Shown here: positions 34,074-40,783 of the stretch, piece after piece
How positions within the stretch are numbered: position 1 is the stretch's first letter
Layout of the letters: each line of letters starts with the position of its first letter
From: a virus
Direction: 5' to 3' (one strand)
Virus record (IMG/VR): IMGVR_UViG_3300025133_000256
Span: 1 to 40,929 of that record
Length of the DNA: 40,929 bases
The notes under the pieces: generated by a model
Database searches by the model: none
What the model was told of the DNA's origin: nothing
The model's input: the letters and a program-made list of their open reading frames with translations, nothing else
Program-made: the position numbers and the translations under genes

Positions 34074-34873
34074 TATGGTTTCCTTTCGTTGGAACCTTTG
34101 CAATGCGCCCAGTTGGCGCACCATTTCTCAGAACACCACCACCCGTTGTCACCTAATACCCACGGCGGTGTGGGCATGGCTTCAACGTAGCGGCATAGTG
34201 CTAAGACCTTCGTACGTAGCCAGTCGAAGTGCGTCTGGTCACGTACCAAATCCATGCGACCCACCCCATCGGGATGCATGATCGCATATGAAAAGTTAGG
34301 AATGCCCAGTGCGTAACAATACGCAATGCTTTGCACATCCCACCTTTCGTACTCCCAAGCAGTCCTAGAATAGTCACGCTTGGGGAACTTCCAATCCCAC
34401 AAGCGGTCACCTTCTACTAGGTCAACTGTCCCTGTGAGATTCACTATCCGCTCATCGTCTTCGATGAGCGGAACCTCAAAGTAATGCTCCACCGCTACGG
34501 GCTTGACAGTGGGGTACACCTCCGCATACCACGACGACAATTTGTTCTTCCCAACTGTCGCCGCAATCGACGGCGTATACGATTCCCAACGTTCTATCGT
34601 GGGTTCCATCTCCCCCCAATAGTAGTCAAACGCAGCGTGCAGATCAGATTCTTCCATCGGCCCATACCCGTCCATCACCGCCGACAAGGCATCCTCTGCA
34701 ACCGCATGGCATACAGTCCCCAGCGAGGCAGCGTCCTTCGTCGGCTCCTCACTGAGTCCGAAAATCGTGTTTCGGAATCTTTCCATACACATGTCCGCAG
34801 TCTTGATCGAAGACTGACGAACCCACGTATGCACCCACCGCCCGTCGCCTGCTTTCTGCAATGCGCTTTTCAT
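34073..34873 (-). CDS. Cas4/RecB-like nuclease with Fe-S cysteines, 266 aa
   Basis: A PD-(D/E)XK exonuclease probably used in recombination or end processing. GTVCHAVAE (His56) is the family His motif, GTVDL (Asp151) and DWKF (Asp160-x-Lys162) supply the metal site, and ERWDVQSIAYCYAL is the downstream Gln/Tyr helix. Four cysteines (29, 247, 252, 258; CSEKWCANWAHC) would hold a 4Fe-4S cluster as in Cas4/AddB. The start has AGGAGG six bases upstream and is preceded by the TTTACTCAGTACC motif, so this gene probably heads the leftward recombination-replication operon. Confidence 0.82.
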   Translation of the reverse strand: MKSALQKAGDGRWVHTWVRQSSIKTADMCMERFRNTIFGLSEEPTKDAASLGTVCHAVAEDALSAVMDGYGPMEESDLHAAFDYYWGEMEPTIERWESYTPSIAATVGKNKLSSWYAEVYPTVKPVAVEHYFEVPLIEDDERIVNLTGTVDLVEGDRLWDWKFPKRDYSRTAWEYERWDVQSIAYCYALGIPNFSYAIMHPDGVGRMDLVRDQTHFDWLRTKVLALCRYVEAMPTPPWVLGDNGWWCSEKWCANWAHCKGSNERKP

Positions 34874-34886
34874 ATTTCCTCCTAAC

Positions 34887-34951
34887 GGTACTGAGTAAAC
34901 TCCTCCCCCCTAAAGGGGGGGAGGAGGTACTGAGTACCACTGAGTTTACTC
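34887..34951 (-). promoter_or_regulatory. Motif-hairpin regulatory region of the leftward replication operon
   Basis: GGTACTGAGTAAA (34887-34899) is the exact complement of the TTTACTCAGTACC seen twice before the late operon. Beside it are a CTCCTCCCCCC/GGGGGGAGGAG hairpin (34900-34926) and GGTACTGAGTACC (34926-34938). GAGTAAACTC (34893-34902) and GAGTTTACTC (34942-34951) are inverted copies that would enclose the hairpin. The remaining bases, 34952-35020, hold no gene or structure that I can support. Confidence 0.6.
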
Positions 34952-35020
34952 GCCCGAATGTGTCGGCGTGGCTCATTTCGGTTAAGATTCTGCGCCAACT
35001 CTGTTACGAACGTGTTACGG

Positions 35021-35263
35021 TCATCGGTATCCCTTCATTCGTCCACGAAAGTCAGGCCGCTGCAACATTTCAACGCACTCAGGCGGTTCCCACCTGCGTC
35101 TAGTCACAATGCGACACATACGAACGAACACTTGAACCCGTTGCACATGAACCGACTCGTCGTCGTACAACTCTGCTAACGCAACGTCATATTCCGTGAA
35201 AGCAGCAATCATTTCATCATACTGGACGGGTGTCAACGATAACGTGATCTCCCGTTTACCCAT
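35021..35263 (-). CDS. Hypothetical protein, 80 aa
   Basis: ATG at 35263 overlaps the preceding TAA (TAATG) and has GGAGG upstream; longer readings run into the neighbouring gene. LSLTPVQYDEMIAAFTEYDV is helical, followed by a basic Arg-rich section (RMCRIVTRRRWEPPECVEML). Unknown function. It is the last gene before the regulatory region of the replication operon. Confidence 0.6.
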   Translation of the reverse strand: MGKREITLSLTPVQYDEMIAAFTEYDVALAELYDDESVHVQRVQVFVRMCRIVTRRRWEPPECVEMLQRPDFRGRMKGYR

Positions 35264-35727
35264 TACGCCTCCAAGTTTGACCAATCCCAATGCCACTTGT
35301 CCGTAGGCCAATAGTCCTTCATGGTACACCACAGTTCCATCAACGCTAGACTGCGCTGTCTTCCCACATGCGGCCCGTACTGCTCAGTCCACGCTTTGCT
35401 CAAGTACGTCTTGAAACTCGGGTAAGTTAAATTGGCGCCATGCCATTCCAGCAACTGCGCCCATAAATGCCTCGGCATCAACATCCGATGCTCATAGTCC
35501 GAATTATCAAGAGTCCATATCGTGCCAGTCCACTCGCCTTCAGGCGGCTCAATGCCCGCCGTCATAACGCGCAACTTAGCGTTCTCCATAGATTCGGTAT
35601 CGCGGGTACGTATCAACAGATACTCTTCCCGCTCTAAACTAAATCCCTCAGGCTCCCACTCAAACAGATGCGGGTGCTTGGCACCCTGCGTCACTGAGTA
35701 GAAACCATCTTGTGTAAATATCCACAT
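35263..35727 (-). CDS. MWIF-type actinophage protein, 154 aa
   Basis: Begins MWIFTQDGFYSVTQ and has YLLIRTRDTESMENAKL, features of a protein family common in actinobacteriophages (MW.FT..GFYS, R.R...D). The middle has GTIWTLDNSDYEHRMLMPRH, and the C-terminus HVGRQRSLALMELWCTMKDY is helical. The molecular function is unknown to me. TAGGAGATAT precedes the ATG. A GC-rich hairpin lies just upstream at 35746-35783. Confidence 0.75.
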   Translation of the reverse strand: MWIFTQDGFYSVTQGAKHPHLFEWEPEGFSLEREEYLLIRTRDTESMENAKLRVMTAGIEPPEGEWTGTIWTLDNSDYEHRMLMPRHLWAQLLEWHGANLTYPSFKTYLSKAWTEQYGPHVGRQRSLALMELWCTMKDYWPTDKWHWDWSNLEA

Positions 35728-35745
35728 ATATCTCCTATCTTACGA

Positions 35746-35783
35746 GCGGGGGCGAGGGGCGGAGGGGGCCACCCCTCGCCCGC
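35746..35783 (-). terminator. GC-rich hairpin between leftward genes
   Basis: GGCGAGGGG (35751-35759) pairs with CCCCTCGCC (35772-35780), with a further GCG/CGC pair outside. It lies 10 bases past the stop of the DGQHR-like gene and 18 bases before the start of the next. No T-run follows, so it may act as a processing or attenuation hairpin rather than a full terminator. Confidence 0.5.
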
Positions 35784-35793
35784 ACTCTAGTTC

Positions 35794-36687
35794 TTAGATC
35801 GGCTGCGGATACTCTTCCCGCTTCTGACCGTACGGACGGTAAACCAAACGGGTTACCAAACGGCCCGAACGGAAAGCGTTCCACGCCTTGATGAAGTAGG
35901 CCAAACCCAACCGCTGATCGGCACTGAAACTCGGGTTCCGCAAGTTGCGGTCCTTCAGCACCTGTGTCTGCAACACCCAAGCAGGATTCCCCTCCGTGCC
36001 TGTAGGCGCAACCAACTCTTCGACAAACGCCTCAGTGTCTTCCTCGCTCAACTCGTTGAACAAGTACAAACCAGCAGTCGTTGCACTACGCACCAACGGA
36101 ACATGATGCATCACACGGGAAGCCCGTGTACACGCCTGTTCCAACGGCACCTGATTCTGGAAGATAAACTCCAAGATCATGCGCTCACTCATGGTACGAG
36201 CAACAGCCTGATTAGTATTCGGATCGCCAGTGTTCTGCATCAACAGCACGGACCTAGCAGCAGCAGGTAACGCCTGTACGTACTTGAACTGACGATTATC
36301 GTCAGGATCGGTACTTACAATACGCAACACATCTGCAACCGTCCGCTTGCGGCCAAAGTCAACAGCAAGCAGCAAAGACGCATAGTCTGCACCCTTCACA
36401 ACGGAGAACCGTTGCGCTGTCTCGCTCTCAACGACCGCCTGTAAGCGATGCTGTCCATCAGCAAGGCGCCCCTTCTCATCAAAGATGATCGGGATGCCTA
36501 TTTCTGCCCACTCGCCTTCCAGCATTGCAACCGCATACTTCGTGACCAACAGGTCACTCATGCTGCGATTGGGGGCAGCATTCTTCAGGATCAAAGCCGC
36601 CTCTTCGGGGCCAATCACCTGCGCAGACGTTTCATGTCTGCTAATGGGCGGCACGACTCGCCCTTTACGTGCAGTAAAGTTTCCCAT
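35794..36687 (-). CDS. DGQHR/ParB-fold-like protein, 297 aa
   Basis: RLADGQHRLQAVVES near residues 73-87 is the DGQHR motif of ParB-fold/DndB-like proteins, followed by VDFGRKRTVADVLRI. The remainder is helical (QALPAAARSVLLMQNTG, LNELSEEDTEAFVEE-like segments). Such proteins are widespread in phages and may bind DNA or nucleotides; the precise role is unknown. GAGGAG lies seven bases ahead of the ATG. An ACACGGG/CCCGTGT palindrome lies at 36113-36129. Confidence 0.65.
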   Translation of the reverse strand: MGNFTARKGRVVPPISRHETSAQVIGPEEAALILKNAAPNRSMSDLLVTKYAVAMLEGEWAEIGIPIIFDEKGRLADGQHRLQAVVESETAQRFSVVKGADYASLLLAVDFGRKRTVADVLRIVSTDPDDNRQFKYVQALPAAARSVLLMQNTGDPNTNQAVARTMSERMILEFIFQNQVPLEQACTRASRVMHHVPLVRSATTAGLYLFNELSEEDTEAFVEELVAPTGTEGNPAWVLQTQVLKDRNLRNPSFSADQRLGLAYFIKAWNAFRSGRLVTRLVYRPYGQKREEYPQPI

Positions 36688-36892
36688 ATCGCTCCTCTGT
36701 TTGGGTTTCTTTACGGGTAAACAGGGGCAGGGACACGTACGTCCTCGATAACGGTCGTAACAGTTGATGCCCTCCTATCCTTTCAGATAGTTGGATGTAC
36801 TGTTACGTGTGTCCCTACCCCCGAAAGTGGTGCGTGACCACCATGCACCCGAAGGGTCGGGTGGAGGTCATGCACAGCAGCCACGCACCTGA
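36688..36892 (-). promoter_or_regulatory. Gene-free region with two large stem structures
   Basis: Structure one: GGGG (36724-36727) and AGGGACAC (36729-36736) pair with GTGTCCCT (36809-36816) and CCCC (36818-36821), and the inner CGTAACAGT (36756-36764) pairs exactly with ACTGTTACG (36799-36807). Structure two: GGTGCGTG (36829-36836) with CACGCACC (36882-36889), enclosing a second and a third helix (CACCC/GGGTG). The CACGCACCT half matches the repeat at 88-156. This may be a small RNA, a termination and promoter region, or both. No reading frame is credible. Confidence 0.5.
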
Positions 36893-37921
36893 CTAAACGG
36901 TAACCTCTGCCAGATACTTCAACGCAGCATCTGCAATCGGTGTCTTACCGTCCAACGCACGGGTGTAGGAACGCTCTTTAGCAGAGTCCGTATCCTTGAA
37001 TCCCGTGCTGATGCGGTGCTGTTCGGCACCTTGAAACGCATTGTAGGCCAACCAACGGTCACCCACCTGCGTGTTCCAGTATTCCTTCTCGGCACGCCAC
37101 GCTGTACCAACAGCAGCCACTCGCAGATTGCGAGCCGTCACCGTCTTGTGGTGGGCGTCAGGCTCAGGATTCGGAAACACCTTGTTCACCAACTGTGCGA
37201 ACTGCAAGTCAGTGAACTCCTGATCCTTCAACACACGGGCCATGACCTGCATGGTTCGTGTCTGCTCCATCGAAGACTCCAACACAGCCGCACGCATGGT
37301 GAGCATGTTGTCGTGGTTCTTCGTGGCCTTCACGCCAATCAACTGACCAGCGTGTCCAAGCATGTTCTCGCAACTGATGCGCTGCTGAATCGGGATAATC
37401 TCCGTCTTCCACACACCATTAAGCGACATACGGGTATAGATGAACGGCTGGATAGTGTCGCCACCACCCAAGTCGAATGGCTCGTCAAGCACCTGCTCAA
37501 CTACCACACGCTCACCGTTTCCAAACACGCTTACGCTGCTGCATGACTCGGGGAACAACTGCTCCAACGTGTCGTACACATGCTGATAACCTTCACGCTC
37601 AGGGTACTTCCCTGAGTGTGAACCAAGCACCTGTCCCGTGTCGCCACGAAGCACGTACCTATCAAGGGGCTGACCCTTGCTCTTGCCATGCTGATACACG
37701 GGGGCGTAAAACGCTCCGTCGTTAGCCATGTACCCTGAAGGTACATACATGACGGGGAACACACCGCCCATTGCCTCAGCCATAGCGGGAACCGACGCAC
37801 CTATGCCCGTCGCAACTTCCTGACTGCGGTCGGGATCAGTACCGTCTTCACGGTAATCCTCCAACTTCTTCAGGAAGTTGTGTACGCCCGCTAAGGCGTT
37901 GTCAACTGTCTCTCTGCTCAT
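36893..37921 (-). CDS. DUF932 phage/plasmid protein, 342 aa
   Basis: MYVPSGYMANDGAFYAPVYQ, YTRMSLNGVWKTEIIPIQQR and ISCENML match the DUF932 (TIGR03299) family found on phages and plasmids. The function is unknown; members are often highly expressed early proteins. I use the ATG at 37921 because AAAGGAG lies eight bases upstream; a TTG start farther out would place that site within the gene. It contains three palindromes (37594-37619, 37727-37745, 37862-37880) like those of the array. Confidence 0.85.
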   Translation of the reverse strand: MSRETVDNALAGVHNFLKKLEDYREDGTDPDRSQEVATGIGASVPAMAEAMGGVFPVMYVPSGYMANDGAFYAPVYQHGKSKGQPLDRYVLRGDTGQVLGSHSGKYPEREGYQHVYDTLEQLFPESCSSVSVFGNGERVVVEQVLDEPFDLGGGDTIQPFIYTRMSLNGVWKTEIIPIQQRISCENMLGHAGQLIGVKATKNHDNMLTMRAAVLESSMEQTRTMQVMARVLKDQEFTDLQFAQLVNKVFPNPEPDAHHKTVTARNLRVAAVGTAWRAEKEYWNTQVGDRWLAYNAFQGAEQHRISTGFKDTDSAKERSYTRALDGKTPIADAALKYLAEVTV

Positions 37922-38094
37922 ATATTCTTCTCCTTTGCCCAATCATAAGGGCGTTTACTTGGTATGTCATGCTTCTGACGCAGAGCAGCCACGAAGGCCA
38001 TACGCTCCCGTCGTCTGTCCTTCATACGCCTAGATACCATCATCCATACGGACGCACCTAAGCATATGACGATAAATGACCACATATAATACAT
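37918..38094 (-). CDS. Small membrane protein, 58 aa
   Basis: GAGGAG lies six bases ahead of the ATG at 38094. MYYMWSFIVICLGASVWMMV is one membrane helix, followed by a strongly basic cytoplasmic tail (SRRMKDRRRERMAFVAALRQ) and KRPYDWAKEKNI. Its stop overlaps the start of the DUF932 gene (ATGA). Function unknown; possibly a membrane-acting early protein. Confidence 0.65.
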   Translation of the reverse strand: MYYMWSFIVICLGASVWMMVSRRMKDRRRERMAFVAALRQKHDIPSKRPYDWAKEKNI

Positions 38095-38107
38095 AAGGAA
38101 CTCCTCG

Positions 38108-38398
38108 CTAATCACGCGGTTCATCTTTCCACGGAGGCTCAGGCTTATCCCACGTAGGCGGGTCCACCTCATCCTCATCGTCATCATCCTCTGCCATCAC
38201 CGTGTCCCAGCACCTATTGCAGACGTACCAACCGCCCCTATGGCCGATCAGCAACTCGCGCTGCGAGGCAGGTAGGTCAGGAAACACATTCTGCACCAAC
38301 CCTTCACGGTTCATCCAACGGTCATAGTCACCATCGTCAACCCGTATGGTGTCCGTCGTCTTGCAATGCCTACACTCAGCGGATACTGCTGCCATCAT
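38108..38398 (-). CDS. Zinc-ribbon-type protein, 96 aa
   Basis: The start overlaps the preceding stop (ATGA). Two CxxC pairs, ECRHCKT near residue 9 and YVCNRCWD near residue 60, form a zinc ribbon. The C-terminus is extremely acidic (EDDDDEDEVDPPTWDKPEPP). Acidic tails with zinc ribbons suggest binding to host proteins or nucleic-acid mimicry, but no function is established. AGGAGG lies very close, favouring the second of the two adjacent ATGs. Confidence 0.6.
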   Translation of the reverse strand: MMAAVSAECRHCKTTDTIRVDDGDYDRWMNREGLVQNVFPDLPASQRELLIGHRGGWYVCNRCWDTVMAEDDDDEDEVDPPTWDKPEPPWKDEPRD

Positions 38399-38610
38399 GC
38401 CTCCTCGGTACATGCGTCTATGAACTTGACCCGATTAAACTGCGGGTTAAAGTCCTCAAATACGGTTGCCAAACGTGACGTAACACGCCACAAAGCAGTC
38501 TCGTATCCGTCCAGAAACGCTACGTCCACATCAGGGGCGTGCGTCTTCGTGTATTCACGGTTCATTACCCGTGCCACCTCAGTAAAGTGCATACGTGTCA
38601 TGCCGCCCAT
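38395..38610 (-). CDS. Hypothetical protein MTRMHFTEVA-type, 71 aa
   Basis: Starts MGGMTRMHFTEVARVMNREY, and the ATG overlaps the previous TAA (TAATG). FTEVARVM.. and VTSRLATVFEDFNPQFNRVK describe a small helical protein similar in appearance to conserved short actinophage proteins; I cannot assign a function. Coupled on both sides. Confidence 0.65.
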   Translation of the reverse strand: MGGMTRMHFTEVARVMNREYTKTHAPDVDVAFLDGYETALWRVTSRLATVFEDFNPQFNRVKFIDACTEEA

Positions 38611-39227
38611 TAGAACGGCTCCGCAATACGGACGGCTTCCCGCTTGTCCTGCACAGCCATCAGGATGTGCTTCAGCGTGGACTCAGCCTGTGCCAACGTG
38701 CCCTCGGGAGTGTCATGCTTGGGCCTGAACCCATGTGACTCTGCCAATAGGCGTGACACCATGCCCGTCAGTTCCGCAACCTTGGCTTCCAACTCAACAT
38801 ACGCAACCTCGTCAGGGTTCATAACCGTCTGCGAAGACAGCAAACCACCATCCTCAAACGAGGTGTCCAAGTGCCACTGGATAACCTTCGTCACCAACTC
38901 AGTCGCACGAGTACCAATGGTACAATGGTTCCCCACGCTTATGCCGTTGTACTGACTCAACAGTTCAGACACAACGCCCTCAACGTCATCGCTGTTGCTG
39001 TTGTATTCCTCCGCAGCCTCACGGGCAGCGTCATACACGTTGTCCTGCACAGCATCCCACGCCTCATCACAGATGAGGTCAGACACCTGCGAAGACACGG
39101 TACCCCACGCATCATCGGCAATCTTCTCATCCACCGTGTCAGAGATGTTCTCCCACACGCTCTGTGCGAAGTTGGACATCTCGTCCTCATCCGCTGTCAC
39201 CTCTGCTCTAAACGCTATTGCACTCAT
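38610..39227 (-). CDS. Acidic helical protein, 205 aa
   Basis: GGAGG lies seven bases ahead of the ATG at 39227. The first 90 residues are acidic and helical with repeated aromatic positions (DDAWGTVSSQVSDLICDEAW, DAVQDNVYDAAREAAEEYNS). The C-terminal part is a coiled-coil-like helix (YVELEAKVAELTGMVSRLLA). No family recognised. It carries a CCTCATC-ACA-GATGAGG palindrome. Perhaps a DNA-mimic or scaffold-like early protein, by composition only. Confidence 0.65.
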   Translation of the reverse strand: MSAIAFRAEVTADEDEMSNFAQSVWENISDTVDEKIADDAWGTVSSQVSDLICDEAWDAVQDNVYDAAREAAEEYNSNSDDVEGVVSELLSQYNGISVGNHCTIGTRATELVTKVIQWHLDTSFEDGGLLSSQTVMNPDEVAYVELEAKVAELTGMVSRLLAESHGFRPKHDTPEGTLAQAESTLKHILMAVQDKREAVRIAEPF

Positions 39228-39361
39228 ACCTGCACCTCCAGTGCGTCAAATATGTCTTCTACGGCTTCCGCAAGCAGGTCATCGTAACCGATACCCGCTT
39301 CCAGATCAGCAAACAAGCGCATAAGCACCTGCTCTATACTCTCACGCTCATGGTCTTTCAT
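39224..39361 (-). CDS. Small acidic protein, 45 aa
   Basis: ATG at 39361 overlaps the previous TGA (ATGA), and its own TGA overlaps the next ATG (ATGA). Product: MKDHERESIEQVLMRLFADL, then EAGIGYDDLLAEAVEDIFDA and LEVQV, acidic and helical. The double overlap in a continuous chain of coupled genes makes it convincing despite its size. Function unknown. Confidence 0.7.
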   Translation of the reverse strand: MKDHERESIEQVLMRLFADLEAGIGYDDLLAEAVEDIFDALEVQV

Positions 39362-39600
39362 ACCACACTCCCACGGTCCATCATCTTCCGCAAAACCTCA
39401 AACACATCCGCTCGCGCTTCCGCATGGCTGACCTCGCCAGCCATCGCACTCGGATGAATCCTGTAATGCTTGTACCGCTCCGTAGCGTGATACATCACAG
39501 TCTCCAAACGCGACCAGTTGATCGGATTACCCTGCTTCTCCAACTGATCCATCAGCGCCTCATGTATCACCTTCTGGCCTTCATTCGCATACCACATCAT
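39358..39600 (-). CDS. Hypothetical protein, 80 aa
   Basis: ATG at 39600 overlaps the preceding stop (ATGA). Helical protein with MMWYANEGQKVIHEALMDQL and INWSRLETVMYHATERYKHY. The pattern resembles short conserved proteins of actinophage early regions, but no domain is recognised. Coupled to the 45-residue gene downstream. Confidence 0.65.
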   Translation of the reverse strand: MMWYANEGQKVIHEALMDQLEKQGNPINWSRLETVMYHATERYKHYRIHPSAMAGEVSHAEARADVFEVLRKMMDRGSVV

Positions 39601-39902
39601 GCGTCTACCTCTTCCTTATCCCAATTCATCAACACGCCAAGGTCGTCACCCTCAATCGCAAACCCATACTCAGCAGCCGCATCATTCGTCCACACATACT
39701 CACATGAGTAGTACGTTCCGAAGTCATGCGGGTTCGCCTGAATACACAACAACCCACCGTCAGGCTCATTACCGTAATGGCGCCTAATCTGCTCAATGAA
39801 CCGCCTCAAATGCGCCTGTGCCTCACGAATGTAAGCGTCACCGCCCAACTGCGGACAAGGCTCATCCCACGGCCCATCACCGATATACATGCTGTCTCTC
39901 AT
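39597..39902 (-). CDS. Hypothetical acidic protein, 101 aa
   Basis: GGAGG lies six bases ahead of the ATG at 39902. Acidic protein with GDGPWDEPCPQLGGDAYI, a helix (EAQAHLRRFIEQIRRHYG) and a beta-like C-terminal half (GGLLCIQANPHDFGTYYSCE, NDAAAEYGFAIEGDD). Fold unknown. It heads the chain of coupled leftward genes down to 38395 and follows the (CT)n hairpin at 39942-39981. Confidence 0.7.
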   Translation of the reverse strand: MRDSMYIGDGPWDEPCPQLGGDAYIREAQAHLRRFIEQIRRHYGNEPDGGLLCIQANPHDFGTYYSCEYVWTNDAAAEYGFAIEGDDLGVLMNWDKEEVDA

Positions 39903-39941
39903 AACGTACCTCCGTACATTAAATGGCTATTTCCAACACTT

Positions 39942-39981
39942 CCCATCTTCTCTCTCTCAAAAGAGAGAGAGAGAAGATGGG
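39942..39981 (-). terminator. (CT)n hairpin, second copy
   Basis: The stem CCCATCTTC-(CT)n with (GA)n-GAAGATGGG and an AAAA loop begins 15 bases past the stop of the gene at 39996. Its core is identical to the hairpin at 219-258, and the sequences just before both hairpins are also similar, so the two are copies of one element. Probable terminator or mRNA 3' element of the upstream gene. Confidence 0.6.
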
Positions 39982-39995
39982 GGATTCCATACGCA

Positions 39996-40394
39996 TCAAC
40001 CCTGACCCTCTTCCGCATTACGGACGAACTCAGCGCACTCAGCCTCAAACTTCTCCAACGCACTTTCATGCATCGGAATGATCGGCCTCCAACGCTCATC
40101 ACGCGCAGCCAAGTTAGCCTCAGCCTCCATCTCCTTCGTACTCTTCGGACGAGGTGGCGCATTAGCCGACAACGCACTCATCGACCCACGCCTAACCTCA
40201 TCGTCACCGTAATCAAACTGATCCGTGTCCGTAGGCAACCAACGCACATTAACCTCACGGTCAAAGAACGACGGGTCCGCTTGAGTCTCATCTAGCGCAC
40301 TCTCAACACGGTTACGAGCCTCATCCTCGTCATCCGCTTGGATATGAAACTCCCAATGCGCAGTCTCAATTACCTCAACCACATACATATTCAT
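39996..40394 (-). CDS. Hypothetical acidic protein, 132 aa
   Basis: Of two in-frame ATGs, the second (40394) has AGGAGG at seven bases, the first only one base, so I use the second. The N-terminal beta-alpha part (MYVVEVIETAHWEFHIQADD, then EDEARNRVESALDE) resembles small DpnD/PcfM-like early phage proteins. The remainder is acidic, with a Pro-containing linker and helical C-terminus (ALEKFEAECAEFVRNAEEG). First gene of the leftward run after the tRNA-like elements. Confidence 0.65.
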   Translation of the reverse strand: MNMYVVEVIETAHWEFHIQADDEDEARNRVESALDETQADPSFFDREVNVRWLPTDTDQFDYGDDEVRRGSMSALSANAPPRPKSTKEMEAEANLAARDERWRPIIPMHESALEKFEAECAEFVRNAEEGQG

Positions 40395-40446
40395 ACGCAT
40401 ACCTCCTGTAAGCGTCTATTCATTGCCAATGTATACTCATGCAGCA

Positions 40447-40482
40447 GGAGGGTGCCACCTGCTTAGGACAGGCACACCCTCC
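40447..40482 (-). terminator. Bulged hairpin downstream of the tRNA-like elements
   Basis: GGAGGGTGCC (40447-40456) pairs with GGCACACCCTCC (40471-40482) through one small bulge, with an inner CCTG/CAGG. It lies between the tRNA-like elements and the first leftward protein gene. No T-run; possibly a terminator or processing hairpin. Bases 40395-40446 contain a possible -10-like TATACAT on the leftward strand but no clear -35. Confidence 0.4.
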
Positions 40483-40512
40483 CATTCGCCGCAACCGATT
40501 GTGCTACGGAAA

Positions 40513-40582
40513 ACACGGGGCGGGAATCGAACCCGCAAACGCAACACACTGCGCATCCTCAGCCCCATCTAGCGACCCGTGT
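40513..40582 (-). tRNA. Degenerate tRNA-like element
   Basis: A perfect 7-bp acceptor (ACACGGG/CCCGTGT) and a perfect T arm (GCGGG-TTCGATT-CCCGC) are present. The inner part is abnormal: only 39 bases between acceptor and T arm, no D stem, and an anticodon-like GCGCA/TGCGT stem with a six-base GTGTGT loop. No CCA is encoded; T follows the acceptor. It could be a decayed tRNA, a tRNA-like regulatory RNA or a tRNA with an unusual core. I do not assign an amino acid. Confidence 0.5.
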
Positions 40583-40605
40583 GTGGGTTAGGGGCTTCCC
40601 GTGCA

Positions 40606-40688
40606 TGGTGGAGGTGAGGGGAATCGAACCCCTGTCCGCAAGCGTCCGACATGCGGCTTTCACTTGCGTCGAAACCATAGCCACCCCC
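40606..40688 (-). ncRNA. Miniature tmRNA-like RNA (tRNA-like domain only), 83 nt
   Basis: Read leftward, GGGGGTG pairs with CACCTCC, giving an acceptor stem with a G3-U70 wobble, then A73 and an encoded CCA. GGTTTCGAC follows the 5' strand at the position of the universal tmRNA signature, there is no D stem, and AGGGG-TTCGATT-CCCCT is the T arm. CGCAAGTG/CGCTTGCG forms the P2 helix, closed by a 16-base loop with a small CCG/CGG stem. In ordinary tmRNA that site holds several hundred bases with pseudoknots and the tag reading frame; here they are absent. By the G3-U70 rule it could be charged with alanine. Confidence 0.75.
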
Positions 40689-40783
40689 GTGGCGTCTGTT
40701 GCGGGGGACGTAACCCTTCCGCTCCTTGGGGACAGACAACTCCCACTCGCACCTATTCGCAGGCGGTACAAGCCAACCTGTAT

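Noticed and set aside
40513-40582. Ordinary tRNA-His (GTG)
   Set aside because: The anticodon loop has six bases, there is no D stem and no G-1:C73 pair, so the identity cannot be supported.
40606-40688. Phage attachment site in a tmRNA gene
   Set aside because: Attachment sites carry only the 3' part of the gene. Here both 5' and 3' halves fold together, and no integrase was recognised.
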